Made by a program: the position numbers and the translations under genes
From: an uncultured Bacteroidia bacterium
Lineage (GTDB): Bacteria > Bacteroidota > Bacteroidia > Bacteroidales > UBA932
Direction: 5' to 3'
Length of the DNA: 64,000 nt
NCBI GenBank assembly: GCA_902774155.1
Contig: CACYHF010000001.1
Coordinates: 26,843-90,842, forward strand
The notes under the pieces: model-generated
What the model was told of the DNA's origin: nothing
The model's database searches: none
What the model saw: only the letters and a program-made list of their open reading frames with translations
Shown here: positions 16,479 through 25,413 of the stretch, one piece after another
How positions within the stretch are numbered: position 1 is the stretch's first letter
Layout: each line of letters begins with the position of its first letter

Positions 16479-17699
16479 CTAGTCCCTGAGCAAAGAATCC
16501 AGTAGCGCCCGTCTAATTCGGCACACGGAATCCAGGGCGGGGAGGTTTTCCGGCATGATAGGTTCGCTGGGCGGAGACTCCAGGGTGAGCGGATTCACGG
16601 GAGATCCGTTTTTCCATATCCGGAAGTCCAGGTGCGGTCCGGTGGCGGTTCCCGTCATGCCCACGTAGCCGATAACCTGACCCTGTGATACGCGCTGGCC
16701 GGCCTTTACGGCGAATTTGGAAAGGTGCAGATAGGCCGTGGTATACACGGAGTTGTGGCGTACCTTTACCATGTTCCCGGCGCCACCGCTCCCTCGTCCG
16801 GCACTGAGGACGGTGCCGTCTCCGATGCTCATCACCGGCGTTCCTGAAGGCGCCGCGTAATCCACGCCCGTATGCGGGCGCACGGTTCCGTGTACGGGAT
16901 GTTTCCGGTGCAGAGAATAACCCGAGGAAATGCGGGTAAACTTCAGAGGGGCCTTCAGGAAGGCTTTCCGCATACTCTCTCCCTTCGGATTCCAATAGGT
17001 GTTGCCGCCGTCTCCCTGATCGTAATAGATGGCCTGTAAACAGTTGTCCCCGCGCAGGAATTCCGCATAGTGGACACGATCGATGCCCACATACTCCCCT
17101 TCGCAGCGCCGTTCACCGTACAGGATACGGAAACGATCCCCCTTCTGCAGGCCGAAGAAATCCACCGTCCAGGCGTAAATATCGGCGATATCGGCAATCA
17201 AATCGGGCGAGGCGCCGGCCGCGCTCATGTCATTCCAGAGGGACGAGGCAATGGTGACATCGGTCGATCTGACAAGCACTTCCACAGGTTTTTCGTAGGT
17301 CCAGACGGCCACGCTGTCCCGTAAGCCGAAAATGGTCTGCCGGGTTTGGCTGTTGTCGTACACCACGTACTGTACAGCCAACGAATCCTTATAGGCCGAC
17401 CAACTGTTGCCGGCACGGAGTTTCCGAACGTCGAACACCGTGTCGCAGGCCTGCGCCAGGGCATGCGCCTGCAGTTGCGGCACCCCCAGGCGCGTCATCC
17501 AGCCCGTGAAATTGTCTCCTGGGGCGATCTTGCCCCTCACTACCGTGAAAGAGTCCGTGCAGAAGCCCAGCGGATAAACCGTATCCTTTTGCGGAACGGG
17601 TTCCGGAACCGTTTCCCCGCTTCTTTTGGGGATACAGCAAATCGCCAGAACGGCCAGGATGAGGATACCCGCAAAACGCTTCATTCGCTTACTAGACAT
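16479..17699 (-). CDS. M23-family (LytM-type) metallopeptidase, exported
   Basis: The 406-residue protein has an N-terminal hydrophobic signal or anchor (residues 8-22) and a C-terminal LytM/peptidase M23 domain from about residue 285. The first zinc motif HTGVD (HxxxD) is intact and a YLHL segment supplies the middle histidine. The usual H-x-H motif reads GPHLDF, so the second histidine, a zinc ligand in the family, is replaced by Asp. It could be an active variant or a degenerate amidase activator. The middle region (residues 50-270) resembles the periplasmic linker of such proteins in Bacteroidota. It is the last gene of the long minus-strand run. Confidence 0.85.
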   Translation of the reverse strand: MSSKRMKRFAGILILAVLAICCIPKRSGETVPEPVPQKDTVYPLGFCTDSFTVVRGKIAPGDNFTGWMTRLGVPQLQAHALAQACDTVFDVRKLRAGNSWSAYKDSLAVQYVVYDNSQTRQTIFGLRDSVAVWTYEKPVEVLVRSTDVTIASSLWNDMSAAGASPDLIADIADIYAWTVDFFGLQKGDRFRILYGERRCEGEYVGIDRVHYAEFLRGDNCLQAIYYDQGDGGNTYWNPKGESMRKAFLKAPLKFTRISSGYSLHRKHPVHGTVRPHTGVDYAAPSGTPVMSIGDGTVLSAGRGSGGAGNMVKVRHNSVYTTAYLHLSKFAVKAGQRVSQGQVIGYVGMTGTATGPHLDFRIWKNGSPVNPLTLESPPSEPIMPENLPALDSVCRIRRALLDSLLRD

Positions 17700-17749
17700 T
17701 CTGTTAACTTATGAAGCAGCCCGTCGTAATAGCCCAGCTGAATCTGCCG

Positions 17750-18403
17750 TTAGATGGTGGAGCTTAGGCGATAGGTGTTCTTCTCGATCTTCTTGGTGTC
17801 CGGATTAATCTCGTAGAAGGTGAGGTGGAGGGAGGTGTATTCCCCGGTTTCCAGCAGGGGCTTCAGCGGGATACTGAAAGCGGTCTGCCGGGTCTTCAGG
17901 ATGTCCTCCGACACGTAGGCCGGGTTCTCATTGTTTCCGTCATAGAAAGCATACAGGTGCAATTCTACGCCTTTGGCCTCCCAATAGAAGCGGAATCTGC
18001 GGGCATAGTTGCTGCTAGGATTGTAATAGTACTCGAGAACCAGGTTCAGATAACCTCCGCTGAAACTATTGTCTACAACGCCAATCGGGTCCTTGCCCTC
18101 ATAATCCATATCGGCCAGGGGAATGGGATTTTCGATGTGCACCTTGACGAAATTCTTCAGGGTGATGTCCAGCTCCCGGTTCAGGACGTCGCACAGGATG
18201 TACAGGCGGGAACCTTCCTGTTGCCACTCATTGCTGCCGCTTTGGTTTTCGGTTACTTTGTAGGAAGTCCCGTAATCGTTCATCAGGTAACCATTGGTGG
18301 TGGTGACGATATCTACAAGGTTGGTGATGCTGAAGGTGCTTTCCTTCATACAGGCCGTGCAAGCCATCAGACTAAGGGCCAGGGGGATGATAAACTTTTT
18401 CAT
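17750..18403 (-). CDS. NigD-like lipoprotein
   Basis: A 217-residue lipoprotein with lipobox-like LMACTAC near residues 12-18. The body consists of two beta-rich domains like NigD family proteins of Bacteroides: an N-terminal OB-like part (YILCDVLNRELDITLKNFV) and a C-terminal beta-sandwich (RRFRFYWEAKGVELHLYAF). NigD was named after a Bacteroides bacteriocin-linked operon; the function of the wider family is unknown. The start overlaps the stop of the Fur-family gene by 4 bp, so it is translated with the recN-fur genes. Confidence 0.8.
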   Translation of the reverse strand: MKKFIIPLALSLMACTACMKESTFSITNLVDIVTTTNGYLMNDYGTSYKVTENQSGSNEWQQEGSRLYILCDVLNRELDITLKNFVKVHIENPIPLADMDYEGKDPIGVVDNSFSGGYLNLVLEYYYNPSSNYARRFRFYWEAKGVELHLYAFYDGNNENPAYVSEDILKTRQTAFSIPLKPLLETGEYTSLHLTFYEINPDTKKIEKNTYRLSSTI

Positions 18404-18831
18404 TGCGTTTTGGTTTTACGAGTAGTGGGACGGGCAATTAACTGGATGTCAATGTCTTCCACAGTATATCCCTTAAATTTACGCCGTTTCAGGTGAGCGT
18501 TCACCAGATTCTGCAGTTCGTCGTCCATCAGGTCCCGGTACGTGTGGTTCTCCCGGTCGTACAGGTGAATGTGCAGGGAGTTGTTGATGTCGAAGAACAT
18601 TTTATTGGTGGCCGATAAGCGGCGTCCGTAGATGCGTTGGTCGGCCAGTTGGGCCAGGATGTTGTAGACGGAGGCCACTGTGACGGCCGCACCGCGCTGC
18701 CGTAGCGTTTCCTGCACCTGGTCGGCCGATGCGTGGCCCAGCTCCATCATCACTTCGTGGACGGCAAGCCTTTGGCGCGTGGCCTTGAGTTTATGTCGCC
18801 GGAGCTGTGTCCGGAATTCTTCCAGGGTCAT
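18400..18831 (-). CDS. Fur-family transcriptional regulator, metal sites reduced
   Basis: The start at 18831 (MTLEEFRTQLRRHKLKATRQ) gives 143 residues and overlaps the recN stop as ATGA; longer in-frame starts run backwards through recN. The winged-helix domain (LKATRQRLAVHEVMM; HASADQVQETLRQRG; VASVYNILAQL) is typical of Fur/PerR proteins. In the dimerisation domain a LHIHLYD segment keeps an H-x-H pair, but the CxxC motifs of the structural zinc site are absent. It may sense metal or peroxide atypically; the target genes are unknown. Confidence 0.85.
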   Translation of the reverse strand: MTLEEFRTQLRRHKLKATRQRLAVHEVMMELGHASADQVQETLRQRGAAVTVASVYNILAQLADQRIYGRRLSATNKMFFDINNSLHIHLYDRENHTYRDLMDDELQNLVNAHLKRRKFKGYTVEDIDIQLIARPTTRKTKTQ

Positions 18832-20447
18832 GACTGTAACAGGGCTTGGGCGTTGGCAATGGCAGCGGGGGTGATGATGGCGCCGGACAGCATCCGGGCC
18901 AGTTCCTGCACCCGCCCTTCGGCATCCAGGCTGCGGACCGAGGTTACGCCGTCCTCCTTGGAAACCAGGTAGTGTGCGTTCCCCTTGGCAGCCACCTGCG
19001 GCAGGTGGGTGATGGCAAAGACCTGCATCTGCGTGCCCATGGTGCACACCAGGGAGCCCATCTTGTCGGCGGCGCTGCCGGAAACGCCGGTGTCGATTTC
19101 ATCGAACACCAGGGTGGGCAGGCGCTTGAAGCGGGCCATTACGGCCTTGAGGCTGAGCATAATGCGGGACAATTCACCGCCGGAAGCGGTCTTGGACACA
19201 TCCGAAGGGGTGCGCCCTTCGGCGGAAAAGAGAAAGCGGACGTTGTCGCTGCCATCGGCCCCTGCGGCGCAAGGCTCCAGGCCGATCTGGAAAACGGCGC
19301 GGTCCAACTCAAGAAAACGGAGTTGCTCCTGTACGGCGGCGGCAAAACCCGGAGCCGCTTTTTCGCGGGCTTCGTGCAGCTTCACGCAGAGGCTTTCGTG
19401 CAGCTGATTATTCTCCCGGACGGTTTTACGGGCTTGTTCCACTTCGCTCACCAGGGTGGTTGCATCCAGCACCAGGCTTTCCAGGCGGTCCCTTTCGTCC
19501 ATTAGTTCCTCCAGGGAACCCACGCCGTGCTTCTGCAACAGGCCGTACAGCAGGGAAAGGCGTTCTTCTACCGCTTCCAGCCGTTCCGGAGAAGCCTCCG
19601 TTCGGCTATTCAGGCTTTCTACCTCGGACGCGATGTCTTCCAGCTCCAGCCGGGCACTTTCCAATCGGGCGCCCAGCGATTCCAGGGAAGGAATGAAGGC
19701 GGAACCCTTGGTCAGCAACTTGGAAGCATCCTTCAGATGCAGCTCTTCCAGCACGGCCTGTGCGCCATACAGCAACTCCTTGATTTCCTCTGCGTGGGCC
19801 AGTTGTTTCTGCTCGTTTTCCAGGTCTTCCAGTTCTCCGGGAACCAGACGGGCCCGGTTCAGGCGTTCCCAGCGGGCGTTGTTGTACTCCTGCTCCTCTC
19901 TGGCGTGTGTAAGGCGTTCCTCCAGGCGGCTCAGTTCCCGCCGGCTTTCTCCCAGCTGAGCCCATGCACGGGCGCATTCTTCCCGCAAAGGGATGCAGCC
20001 GGCCCAGAGGTCCAGCGCTTCCCTGCGGAAACGTTCGTCCCCCAGGCGGAGGGTCTGGTGCTGCGAATGGATGTCCACCAGGCGGGTGGCCAGTTCCTGC
20101 AGCACGTTCACGCTCACTGGTTCGTCGTTGGCAAAGCTGCGCGAACGGCCGCTTTTGGCCACCGTGCGGCGAAGCAGCAGGCAATCTCCTTCGGCGGGAA
20201 GGTCGGCCTGTTCCAGCAGGGAACGGATTTCATCGTCCAGGCCGAATTCCGCTTCCACCACGCAGTTCTCCCCGTGCGGGCCCACCATACCGGCATCGGC
20301 CTTGGCGCCGAGAACCAGGGATAGGGCTCCCAGCAGGATGGACTTGCCGGCACCGGTCTCACCGCTAATAATGACAAGACCCTCCGGAAAAGAGATATCC
20401 AGAGAGCCGATCAAAATGTAGTTGGAGACGGTGAGGCTGTGGAGCAT
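18828..20447 (-). CDS. recN: DNA repair protein RecN
   Basis: RecN is an SMC-like ATPase that acts on double-strand breaks. The 539-residue protein begins MLHSLTVSNYILI and has Walker A GETGAGKS at residues 30-37, long central coiled coils (residues 150-350), the ABC signature KTASGGELSR at about 425 and Walker B PTLVFDEIDTGVSG. It lies 3 bp downstream of the omega-like gene and overlaps the Fur-family gene by 4 bp. Confidence 0.97.
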   Translation of the reverse strand: MLHSLTVSNYILIGSLDISFPEGLVIISGETGAGKSILLGALSLVLGAKADAGMVGPHGENCVVEAEFGLDDEIRSLLEQADLPAEGDCLLLRRTVAKSGRSRSFANDEPVSVNVLQELATRLVDIHSQHQTLRLGDERFRREALDLWAGCIPLREECARAWAQLGESRRELSRLEERLTHAREEQEYNNARWERLNRARLVPGELEDLENEQKQLAHAEEIKELLYGAQAVLEELHLKDASKLLTKGSAFIPSLESLGARLESARLELEDIASEVESLNSRTEASPERLEAVEERLSLLYGLLQKHGVGSLEELMDERDRLESLVLDATTLVSEVEQARKTVRENNQLHESLCVKLHEAREKAAPGFAAAVQEQLRFLELDRAVFQIGLEPCAAGADGSDNVRFLFSAEGRTPSDVSKTASGGELSRIMLSLKAVMARFKRLPTLVFDEIDTGVSGSAADKMGSLVCTMGTQMQVFAITHLPQVAAKGNAHYLVSKEDGVTSVRSLDAEGRVQELARMLSGAIITPAAIANAQALLQS

Positions 20448-20450
20448 GAC

Positions 20451-20795
20451 CTATTCTCCGCTGGTGATGTCGATGGGATTTTCGTTTTGCGCCTTGCGGT
20501 AGAACAGTTCGCCGTTTTCGAATTCAGAGATGGCCACCAGGTCCGGTTTGGGCTGGCGCTCGTAGTACTTGGAGATCTCAATCTGCTCCTTGTTCTCGAA
20601 AACTTCTTCCATGGTGTCGCGGTCGCCGCGGAATTCGTCCAGTTTCTTCATCAGTTCCTTCTTTTCGGCCACGGCAATCTGGTTGGCGCGCTTGTACAGA
20701 ATCACTACGGATTCGTAGATGTTGCCGGTGGGCGCGGCCAGGTTCTTGATGTCGCGCGTCACCGTGTTAACGGGAATTTTTTTCTTGCTATCCAT
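20451..20795 (-). CDS. rpoZ: RNA polymerase Rpb6/omega-type subunit
   Basis: The start at 20795 (MDSKKKIPVNTVTRD) gives 114 residues; the ORF can extend 16 codons upstream but that part is AT-rich leader. The body contains NIYESVVILYKRANQIAVAEKKEL, which corresponds to the conserved helix of Rpb6/omega that wraps the beta-prime tail. Proteins of this size are the omega equivalents of Bacteroidota. It lies between bamD and recN in the same direction. Confidence 0.82.
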   Translation of the reverse strand: MDSKKKIPVNTVTRDIKNLAAPTGNIYESVVILYKRANQIAVAEKKELMKKLDEFRGDRDTMEEVFENKEQIEISKYYERQPKPDLVAISEFENGELFYRKAQNENPIDITSGE

Positions 20796-20850
20796 TATAT
20801 AAAAATCGTTATCTATATAGTATACCCGCCCTTTTTGCGGCAAGTTTCAA

Positions 20851-21687
20851 TTATTTTTCAACCGGGGCTTCGTCCGGGGCGTTGCCGTCCCTGCCCAGTG
20901 TTTTCTGCACGCGGCGGTAAAGGTTGTCCAGCTCCTTGCGGTAGTGGGACTCCGGATATTCGCCTACAAAGTTCAGGTAGTCGTCCACGAAGACGAGATA
21001 ACGCTCCCGCTGTTTCTGCCATACGCTCAGGCGCGCGTAATGATATGAGGCCATGGCGGTGTAATACAGTACATCTTCGCGGTAGTTATTGTCGGCGTTG
21101 GTCTTGAGCACGTTGCGCAGCTTCACGCGGGCGGCGGGGTAGTCTTCCATCTGGTAATACTGCCGGCCGGCTTCGAAATCTTTCCGGTCCAGACGGTCCT
21201 GGAGATCGGCCATCATAGACTGGCAAGCCTGTAAGTGGGCATCGTCGTCCGGATGTTCACGCATATACTCGCTGATGGAAGCCATGCAGCTGCGGGTGGG
21301 CATCTGGTCCAGTTCCCAGCGGTAGGTGGCCCGGTACATACAATCCAGCCGATAGAATTCGGCATCGGCGGTAAAGGGGCTGCGCGGGAAATTCTGCACG
21401 AAACGGGCGAAATTGGATTCCGCCGTATAAAAATCCTTGTTCCGGTAATTGGACATACCCCAGTAGAACTGGACGGTGTCGTCCCGGGCGGTGCCGCTGG
21501 TGAGGATGGCCATGGACTCGAACAACTGAGCGGCCTTCGTAAACTTCTGGTTGTTGTACAGTTCCATGGCGGCCTGGTACTTGGCGTCTACGTCGTTGGA
21601 GGCGAGCAGGAGCTCATACTGGCTCTTGCAGGCAAAAGCGGCCATCAGAAGCAGCACAGCAGCTACGGTATATTTCAGTTTTCTCAT
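20851..21687 (-). CDS. bamD: outer membrane protein assembly factor BamD
   Basis: This outer-membrane lipoprotein of the BAM complex has 278 residues. The signal peptide ends in MAAFAC (Cys20). The mature protein is a series of TPR-like repeats with typical phrases: YQAAMELYNNQKFTKAAQLFE (residues 37-57), FYWGMSNYRNKDFYTAESNF and FVQNFPRSPFTADAEFYRLDC. The C-terminal tail is charged. BamA is encoded further on in this window (28432-31029) on the other strand. Confidence 0.93.
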   Translation of the reverse strand: MRKLKYTVAAVLLLMAAFACKSQYELLLASNDVDAKYQAAMELYNNQKFTKAAQLFESMAILTSGTARDDTVQFYWGMSNYRNKDFYTAESNFARFVQNFPRSPFTADAEFYRLDCMYRATYRWELDQMPTRSCMASISEYMREHPDDDAHLQACQSMMADLQDRLDRKDFEAGRQYYQMEDYPAARVKLRNVLKTNADNNYREDVLYYTAMASYHYARLSVWQKQRERYLVFVDDYLNFVGEYPESHYRKELDNLYRRVQKTLGRDGNAPDEAPVEK

Positions 21688-21693
21688 GTTCTT

Positions 21694-22626
21694 TTAAGCG
21701 TTTACGTGCTCCAAAAGGTATTTTTCGGCATCCCGGGCCGCCATGCAGCCGGACGCTGCGGCGGTTACGGCCTGGCGGTAGCGCGGGTCCTGAACGTCAC
21801 CGGCGGCGAAAACCCCGGGAACACTGGTCTCGGCCGATTTGGCACCGGTTATGATATAGCCGTTGGCGTCCCGTTCCAGCCAGGGAGCGAACAGGTCCGA
21901 TGCAGGCGTATGGCCGATAGCCAGGAAAAAGCCGTCGATGGCAATGTCAAAGACTGTGCCGTCCTTGCGCAGGAGGCGGGCGCCGGTGACGCCCATGGCA
22001 TCTCCCAGCACCTCCTGGGTGTTGCAGTTCCAGAGCACCTCGATGTTGGGGGTTGCGAACACTTTCTCCTGCATGATGCGGGAGGCGCGGAAAACATCGC
22101 GCCGTACAATCATGTACACCTTCTTGGCCAGGCTGGCCAGGTACAGGGCTTCTTCGCAGGCGGTATCGCCGCCGCCCACCACGGCCACGGTGCGTTTCCG
22201 GTAGAAGAATCCGTCACAGGTGGCACAGGCGCTCACGCCGGCTCCTTTGAATTTTTCCTCGGACGGCAGGCCCAGATAGCGGGCCTGGGCACCGGTGGCG
22301 ATAATCAGGGAATCGGCCTCCAGTTCTTTCTCTGCGTCTATGGTGATGCGGAAGGGGCGCACGCCCAGGTCTACTGCGGTGGCGGTTCCCTGGCGGATGT
22401 CGGCACCGAAACTGCGGGCCTGCTCCCGCATATTGTCCATAAGGGTATTGGCATCTACGCCGCCGGGGAATCCGGGGAAATTCTCCACCACGGTGGTGGT
22501 GGTAAGTTGGCCACCCGGCTGGATGCCCTCATACAGGACAGGGGAGAGGTTGGCACGCGATGCGTAAATGGCTGCCGTAAAACCGGCGGGACCGCCGCCT
22601 AAAATCAGTGTCTTAACGTGCTCCAT
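21694..22626 (-). CDS. trxB: thioredoxin-disulfide reductase
   Basis: TrxB reduces thioredoxin with NADPH through FAD and a redox-active disulfide. The start at 22626 (MEHVKTLILGGGPAGFTAA) gives 310 residues; upstream in-frame codons lie antisense to nothing conserved and inside the preceding gene. FAD-binding GGGPAG, the CATC active-site disulfide (SACATCDGFF, about residue 134), the NADPH motif GGGDTACEEA and the C-terminal GVFAAGDVQD are all present. It starts 2 bp after the stop of the LysM protein gene. Confidence 0.97.
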   Translation of the reverse strand: MEHVKTLILGGGPAGFTAAIYASRANLSPVLYEGIQPGGQLTTTTVVENFPGFPGGVDANTLMDNMREQARSFGADIRQGTATAVDLGVRPFRITIDAEKELEADSLIIATGAQARYLGLPSEEKFKGAGVSACATCDGFFYRKRTVAVVGGGDTACEEALYLASLAKKVYMIVRRDVFRASRIMQEKVFATPNIEVLWNCNTQEVLGDAMGVTGARLLRKDGTVFDIAIDGFFLAIGHTPASDLFAPWLERDANGYIITGAKSAETSVPGVFAAGDVQDPRYRQAVTAAASGCMAARDAEKYLLEHVNA

Positions 22627-22628
22627 GG

Positions 22629-24284
22629 CTATTTCTGCAGGGAAGTGGTATAATCTTTCTTGAATACGATGCGACGGACGGCCACATTGTGATGGTTGCC
22701 GTTGGGGTCGGTGTCGAAGAGGAAGTCCGTGTGCAGGCCGGCGCTCCGTTCTGCCCCCAGTTTCCGCGACCACCGGCCGCCGTAGCGGGCGCAGCGAATC
22801 ACGAAATAGCGGGCTGTGTCGTAGCCCTGGAATGCAAACTGAGACGGCTCCGTGCGGAAGAGGGCACGGTAGCTGCGCACGAAGCGGTCCACCTCTGGGG
22901 CGCTGTAATCGGCAAAATAGGACGTGCACAGGTGCAGGGAGGCATCGTGGTAGGCGCTTCCGTCGATGGTGTCAAAGGTGCGCACCTTGGATGGAGCGTA
23001 CATTACCATGTCATAGTCTTTGCCCAACATGATGCCCAGGTTGCGGACTACATCTCCGATAAATGCTTCGCTTTCAGAGGCTACTACCACGCGGTTCACG
23101 CCGTCTTCGGTCATCAGATTTCCCAGGATGGCAGGGATGCCGCGGCCCTCCACGATGGCGTAGTTCACAATCTCATAGCTCAGTTCCCGGCGGGCGAGGG
23201 CGCTGCGGATGGCTACGGCGGCCGCCACATTCCCGGCGCTCTTTTCCGTGATGAGCAGTACTTTATCATCATTTTCAAGGTCATCCTTCACCCATTGGGC
23301 CAGGTCGTCGTATTGGTTGTCTACGGCCGTGGGGACCTGGATAAAGTTCTGGTAATTAGCGCTGAGAGAGGCCGCCTTCTGGTCCAGCGGAGAAATCACG
23401 GGCACATTGCCGTCCACGCGCTGCAGGATGGCTTCCAAATCGCGGGAGGCCACCGGTCCCAGGACGAAATCACTCTTTTCCAAGGCGTCTACAGGCGGCA
23501 GGCCGGCCGATAAGTCGTACACGTGGGCCTTTACCTTGAGTCCTTCGGCCTCCAGATCTTTGAGGGCCATAAGTACGCCGGAATAAAAGTCCATATTAAT
23601 CTCGCTGGGGTTGCTTCCGGCCTTCAGGGGCAGGATCAGGGAAAATTCCACCCCGTCACGGGAACGAAGGCTGAGCAGGGTGCTGTCCGTCACCTCGGGG
23701 ACGTCCATTTGTTGGGCGGCGGGGGCATCCGGAGAAAGAACGACGGGCGCCACGATTTCTACCTCCGGTTCTCCGGAAGTCTCTTCCGGGGCCGGTGTGG
23801 GGGCCGGGGCGTTTTTCACGGGAATTTTCAGCACCTGCCGGGTGGAGAGCTTTTTGCTCTTGAGCCCGTTCAGCTCCATAATCTCCCGTACGCTTACATC
23901 GTAGCGGCGGGCTATGTCGTCCAGGTCTTCGTACCACTTGACAGTATGCTCCGTGTAGGAAGGATCGGCCGTTTTCTGCTGGGAAGCTTCCGTTTCGGAT
24001 CCGGCATTTTCCCGATAGGGGATGAGCAGGATGGAATTCTTCTGCAGACCGGTTTCACGCAGGCTGGGATTGGCTTCGTACATATCCTCCTCCGTCACGC
24101 CATAGGCTTTGCAGATGCTGTAAAGGGTCTGGCGTTCCAGCACCACGTGGGAAAGATACACCTTCCCGTTCAGTTTGACCTTTTCCTTGGAAACGGTGAC
24201 AGGAGTGGGAACGTATTCCTGGGCCAGGGCTGCACCGCAGCACAGGAGCAGGAGCGAAGCAATCAGGGTAATCAGTCGTTTCAT
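22629..24284 (-). CDS. LysM-domain protein with periplasmic binding-protein-like domain
   Basis: The 551-residue exported protein has a signal peptide (to about ALAQ, residue 22), LysM repeat 1 at about residues 50-93 (RQTLYSICKAYGV...), LysM repeat 2 at about 112-153 (HTVKWYEDLDDIARRYDVS...), a Pro/Glu-rich linker (155-180) and a C-terminal type I periplasmic-binding fold from about residue 205 (LILPLKAG...). The architecture is common in Bacteroidota and resembles the LpoA-type PBP activators, which also have a type I binding fold; that functional link is inference. The LysM repeats should tether it to peptidoglycan. Confidence 0.82.
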   Translation of the reverse strand: MKRLITLIASLLLLCCGAALAQEYVPTPVTVSKEKVKLNGKVYLSHVVLERQTLYSICKAYGVTEEDMYEANPSLRETGLQKNSILLIPYRENAGSETEASQQKTADPSYTEHTVKWYEDLDDIARRYDVSVREIMELNGLKSKKLSTRQVLKIPVKNAPAPTPAPEETSGEPEVEIVAPVVLSPDAPAAQQMDVPEVTDSTLLSLRSRDGVEFSLILPLKAGSNPSEINMDFYSGVLMALKDLEAEGLKVKAHVYDLSAGLPPVDALEKSDFVLGPVASRDLEAILQRVDGNVPVISPLDQKAASLSANYQNFIQVPTAVDNQYDDLAQWVKDDLENDDKVLLITEKSAGNVAAAVAIRSALARRELSYEIVNYAIVEGRGIPAILGNLMTEDGVNRVVVASESEAFIGDVVRNLGIMLGKDYDMVMYAPSKVRTFDTIDGSAYHDASLHLCTSYFADYSAPEVDRFVRSYRALFRTEPSQFAFQGYDTARYFVIRCARYGGRWSRKLGAERSAGLHTDFLFDTDPNGNHHNVAVRRIVFKKDYTTSLQK

Positions 24285-24297
24285 CTTACAAAAAACA

Positions 24298-25413
24298 TTA
24301 TAGGGTGGCGGCGAAGTCTGTGAGGGCGGTGCAGAAACGGGTCCAGCTTAAGCGCTCTTTCTCGCGGCCGATTGCCTTCCGGCAACTTTCCTGAAGGTCT
24401 GGGTCTCCGAAATAACGGAGTACCTCTTCCCGGATGGCCGCAGGCGTAGCCTCGGGAGCGACAATTCCCGTGCCAAGGGCGCCGATGGTGTCCTTGAGGC
24501 CGCCCACGTCCGTGACGATGAGCGGCAGGCCGAAATGGCAGGCGATGGCGCTGATGCCACTTTGGGTGGCGCTCCGGTAGGGGAGAACTGCTACATCGGC
24601 CACGCTGAAGAACTTTTTCACTTCCGAATCCCGGATATAGTCCGGAAACACATGCACCCGTTCTTTGCCGGGCAGGGAGTCAATAATCTGCTGATACTTG
24701 TCGAAGGAACCGTAGGGTTCGCCGGCCACCACCAGCTGATAGTCTTCCGGGAGTTCACGGAATGCTTCCAGCAGGATGTCCAACCCTTTATAATCCCGGA
24801 TAAGGCCGAAGAAAAGCAGGGTTTTGGCGGCGGGGTCTACGCCCAGCAGACGGGCGGCTTCCTCACGGGGCATCAGGGGGCCGAAATGTGTGTACAACGG
24901 ATGCGGCAACAGGATGTGGGGGGCATTGGGCCGCAATTGAAGGAGATCCTGCCGCACCTGCTCCGACATACATACGAACCCGCTGCAGCCGCGCAGCAGC
25001 CAGCGGGTAAGGGGAGCGTCGAACCAGTGGGCTTCGTGGGGGATGACGTTGTCCAGGATTACCAGACTCTTGCACCCGCAGTGGCGGGCCACATAGCCCA
25101 GGGAAGGTGCAAACCAGGACATCCAGTACTTCATTACCAGAAGATCCGGTTTCCACGCCCGGATGGCGCGGGCTGTCTTGACCCAGGTAAGGGGATTGAC
25201 CGTGTCCAGCAGGGCATCGGCCTCCACGGGCGTGGCTTCGTCTTCCGGGGTTACGTATTGCGTTTTGCCGGGGAAGAGGAAGTCCGGATATTGCCTGGAA
25301 AAGCTGAAGGCCCGGGTATCATGACATTTTCCCAGTTCTTCCAGCATGCTGGCGTTGAACTGGGAAATGCCTCCGCGGAGCGGATAGAAGCTGGACAGGA
25401 GGGCTATCCGCAT
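24298..25413 (-). CDS. family 4-type glycosyltransferase
   Basis: This 371-residue GT-B enzyme opens with MRIALLSSFYPLRGGISQFN, typical of GT4 transferases. It has the C-terminal nucleotide-sugar domain with LLFFGLIRDYKGLDILLEA, VVAGEPYG and the donor-binding stretch DVAVLPYRSATQSGISAIA (E-x7-E type site replaced by a looser version). The substrate is unknown; envelope polysaccharide or glycan synthesis is a reasonable guess. It overlaps the preceding OmpH-like lipoprotein gene by 1 bp (TAATG). Confidence 0.85.
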   Translation of the reverse strand: MRIALLSSFYPLRGGISQFNASMLEELGKCHDTRAFSFSRQYPDFLFPGKTQYVTPEDEATPVEADALLDTVNPLTWVKTARAIRAWKPDLLVMKYWMSWFAPSLGYVARHCGCKSLVILDNVIPHEAHWFDAPLTRWLLRGCSGFVCMSEQVRQDLLQLRPNAPHILLPHPLYTHFGPLMPREEAARLLGVDPAAKTLLFFGLIRDYKGLDILLEAFRELPEDYQLVVAGEPYGSFDKYQQIIDSLPGKERVHVFPDYIRDSEVKKFFSVADVAVLPYRSATQSGISAIACHFGLPLIVTDVGGLKDTIGALGTGIVAPEATPAAIREEVLRYFGDPDLQESCRKAIGREKERLSWTRFCTALTDFAATL

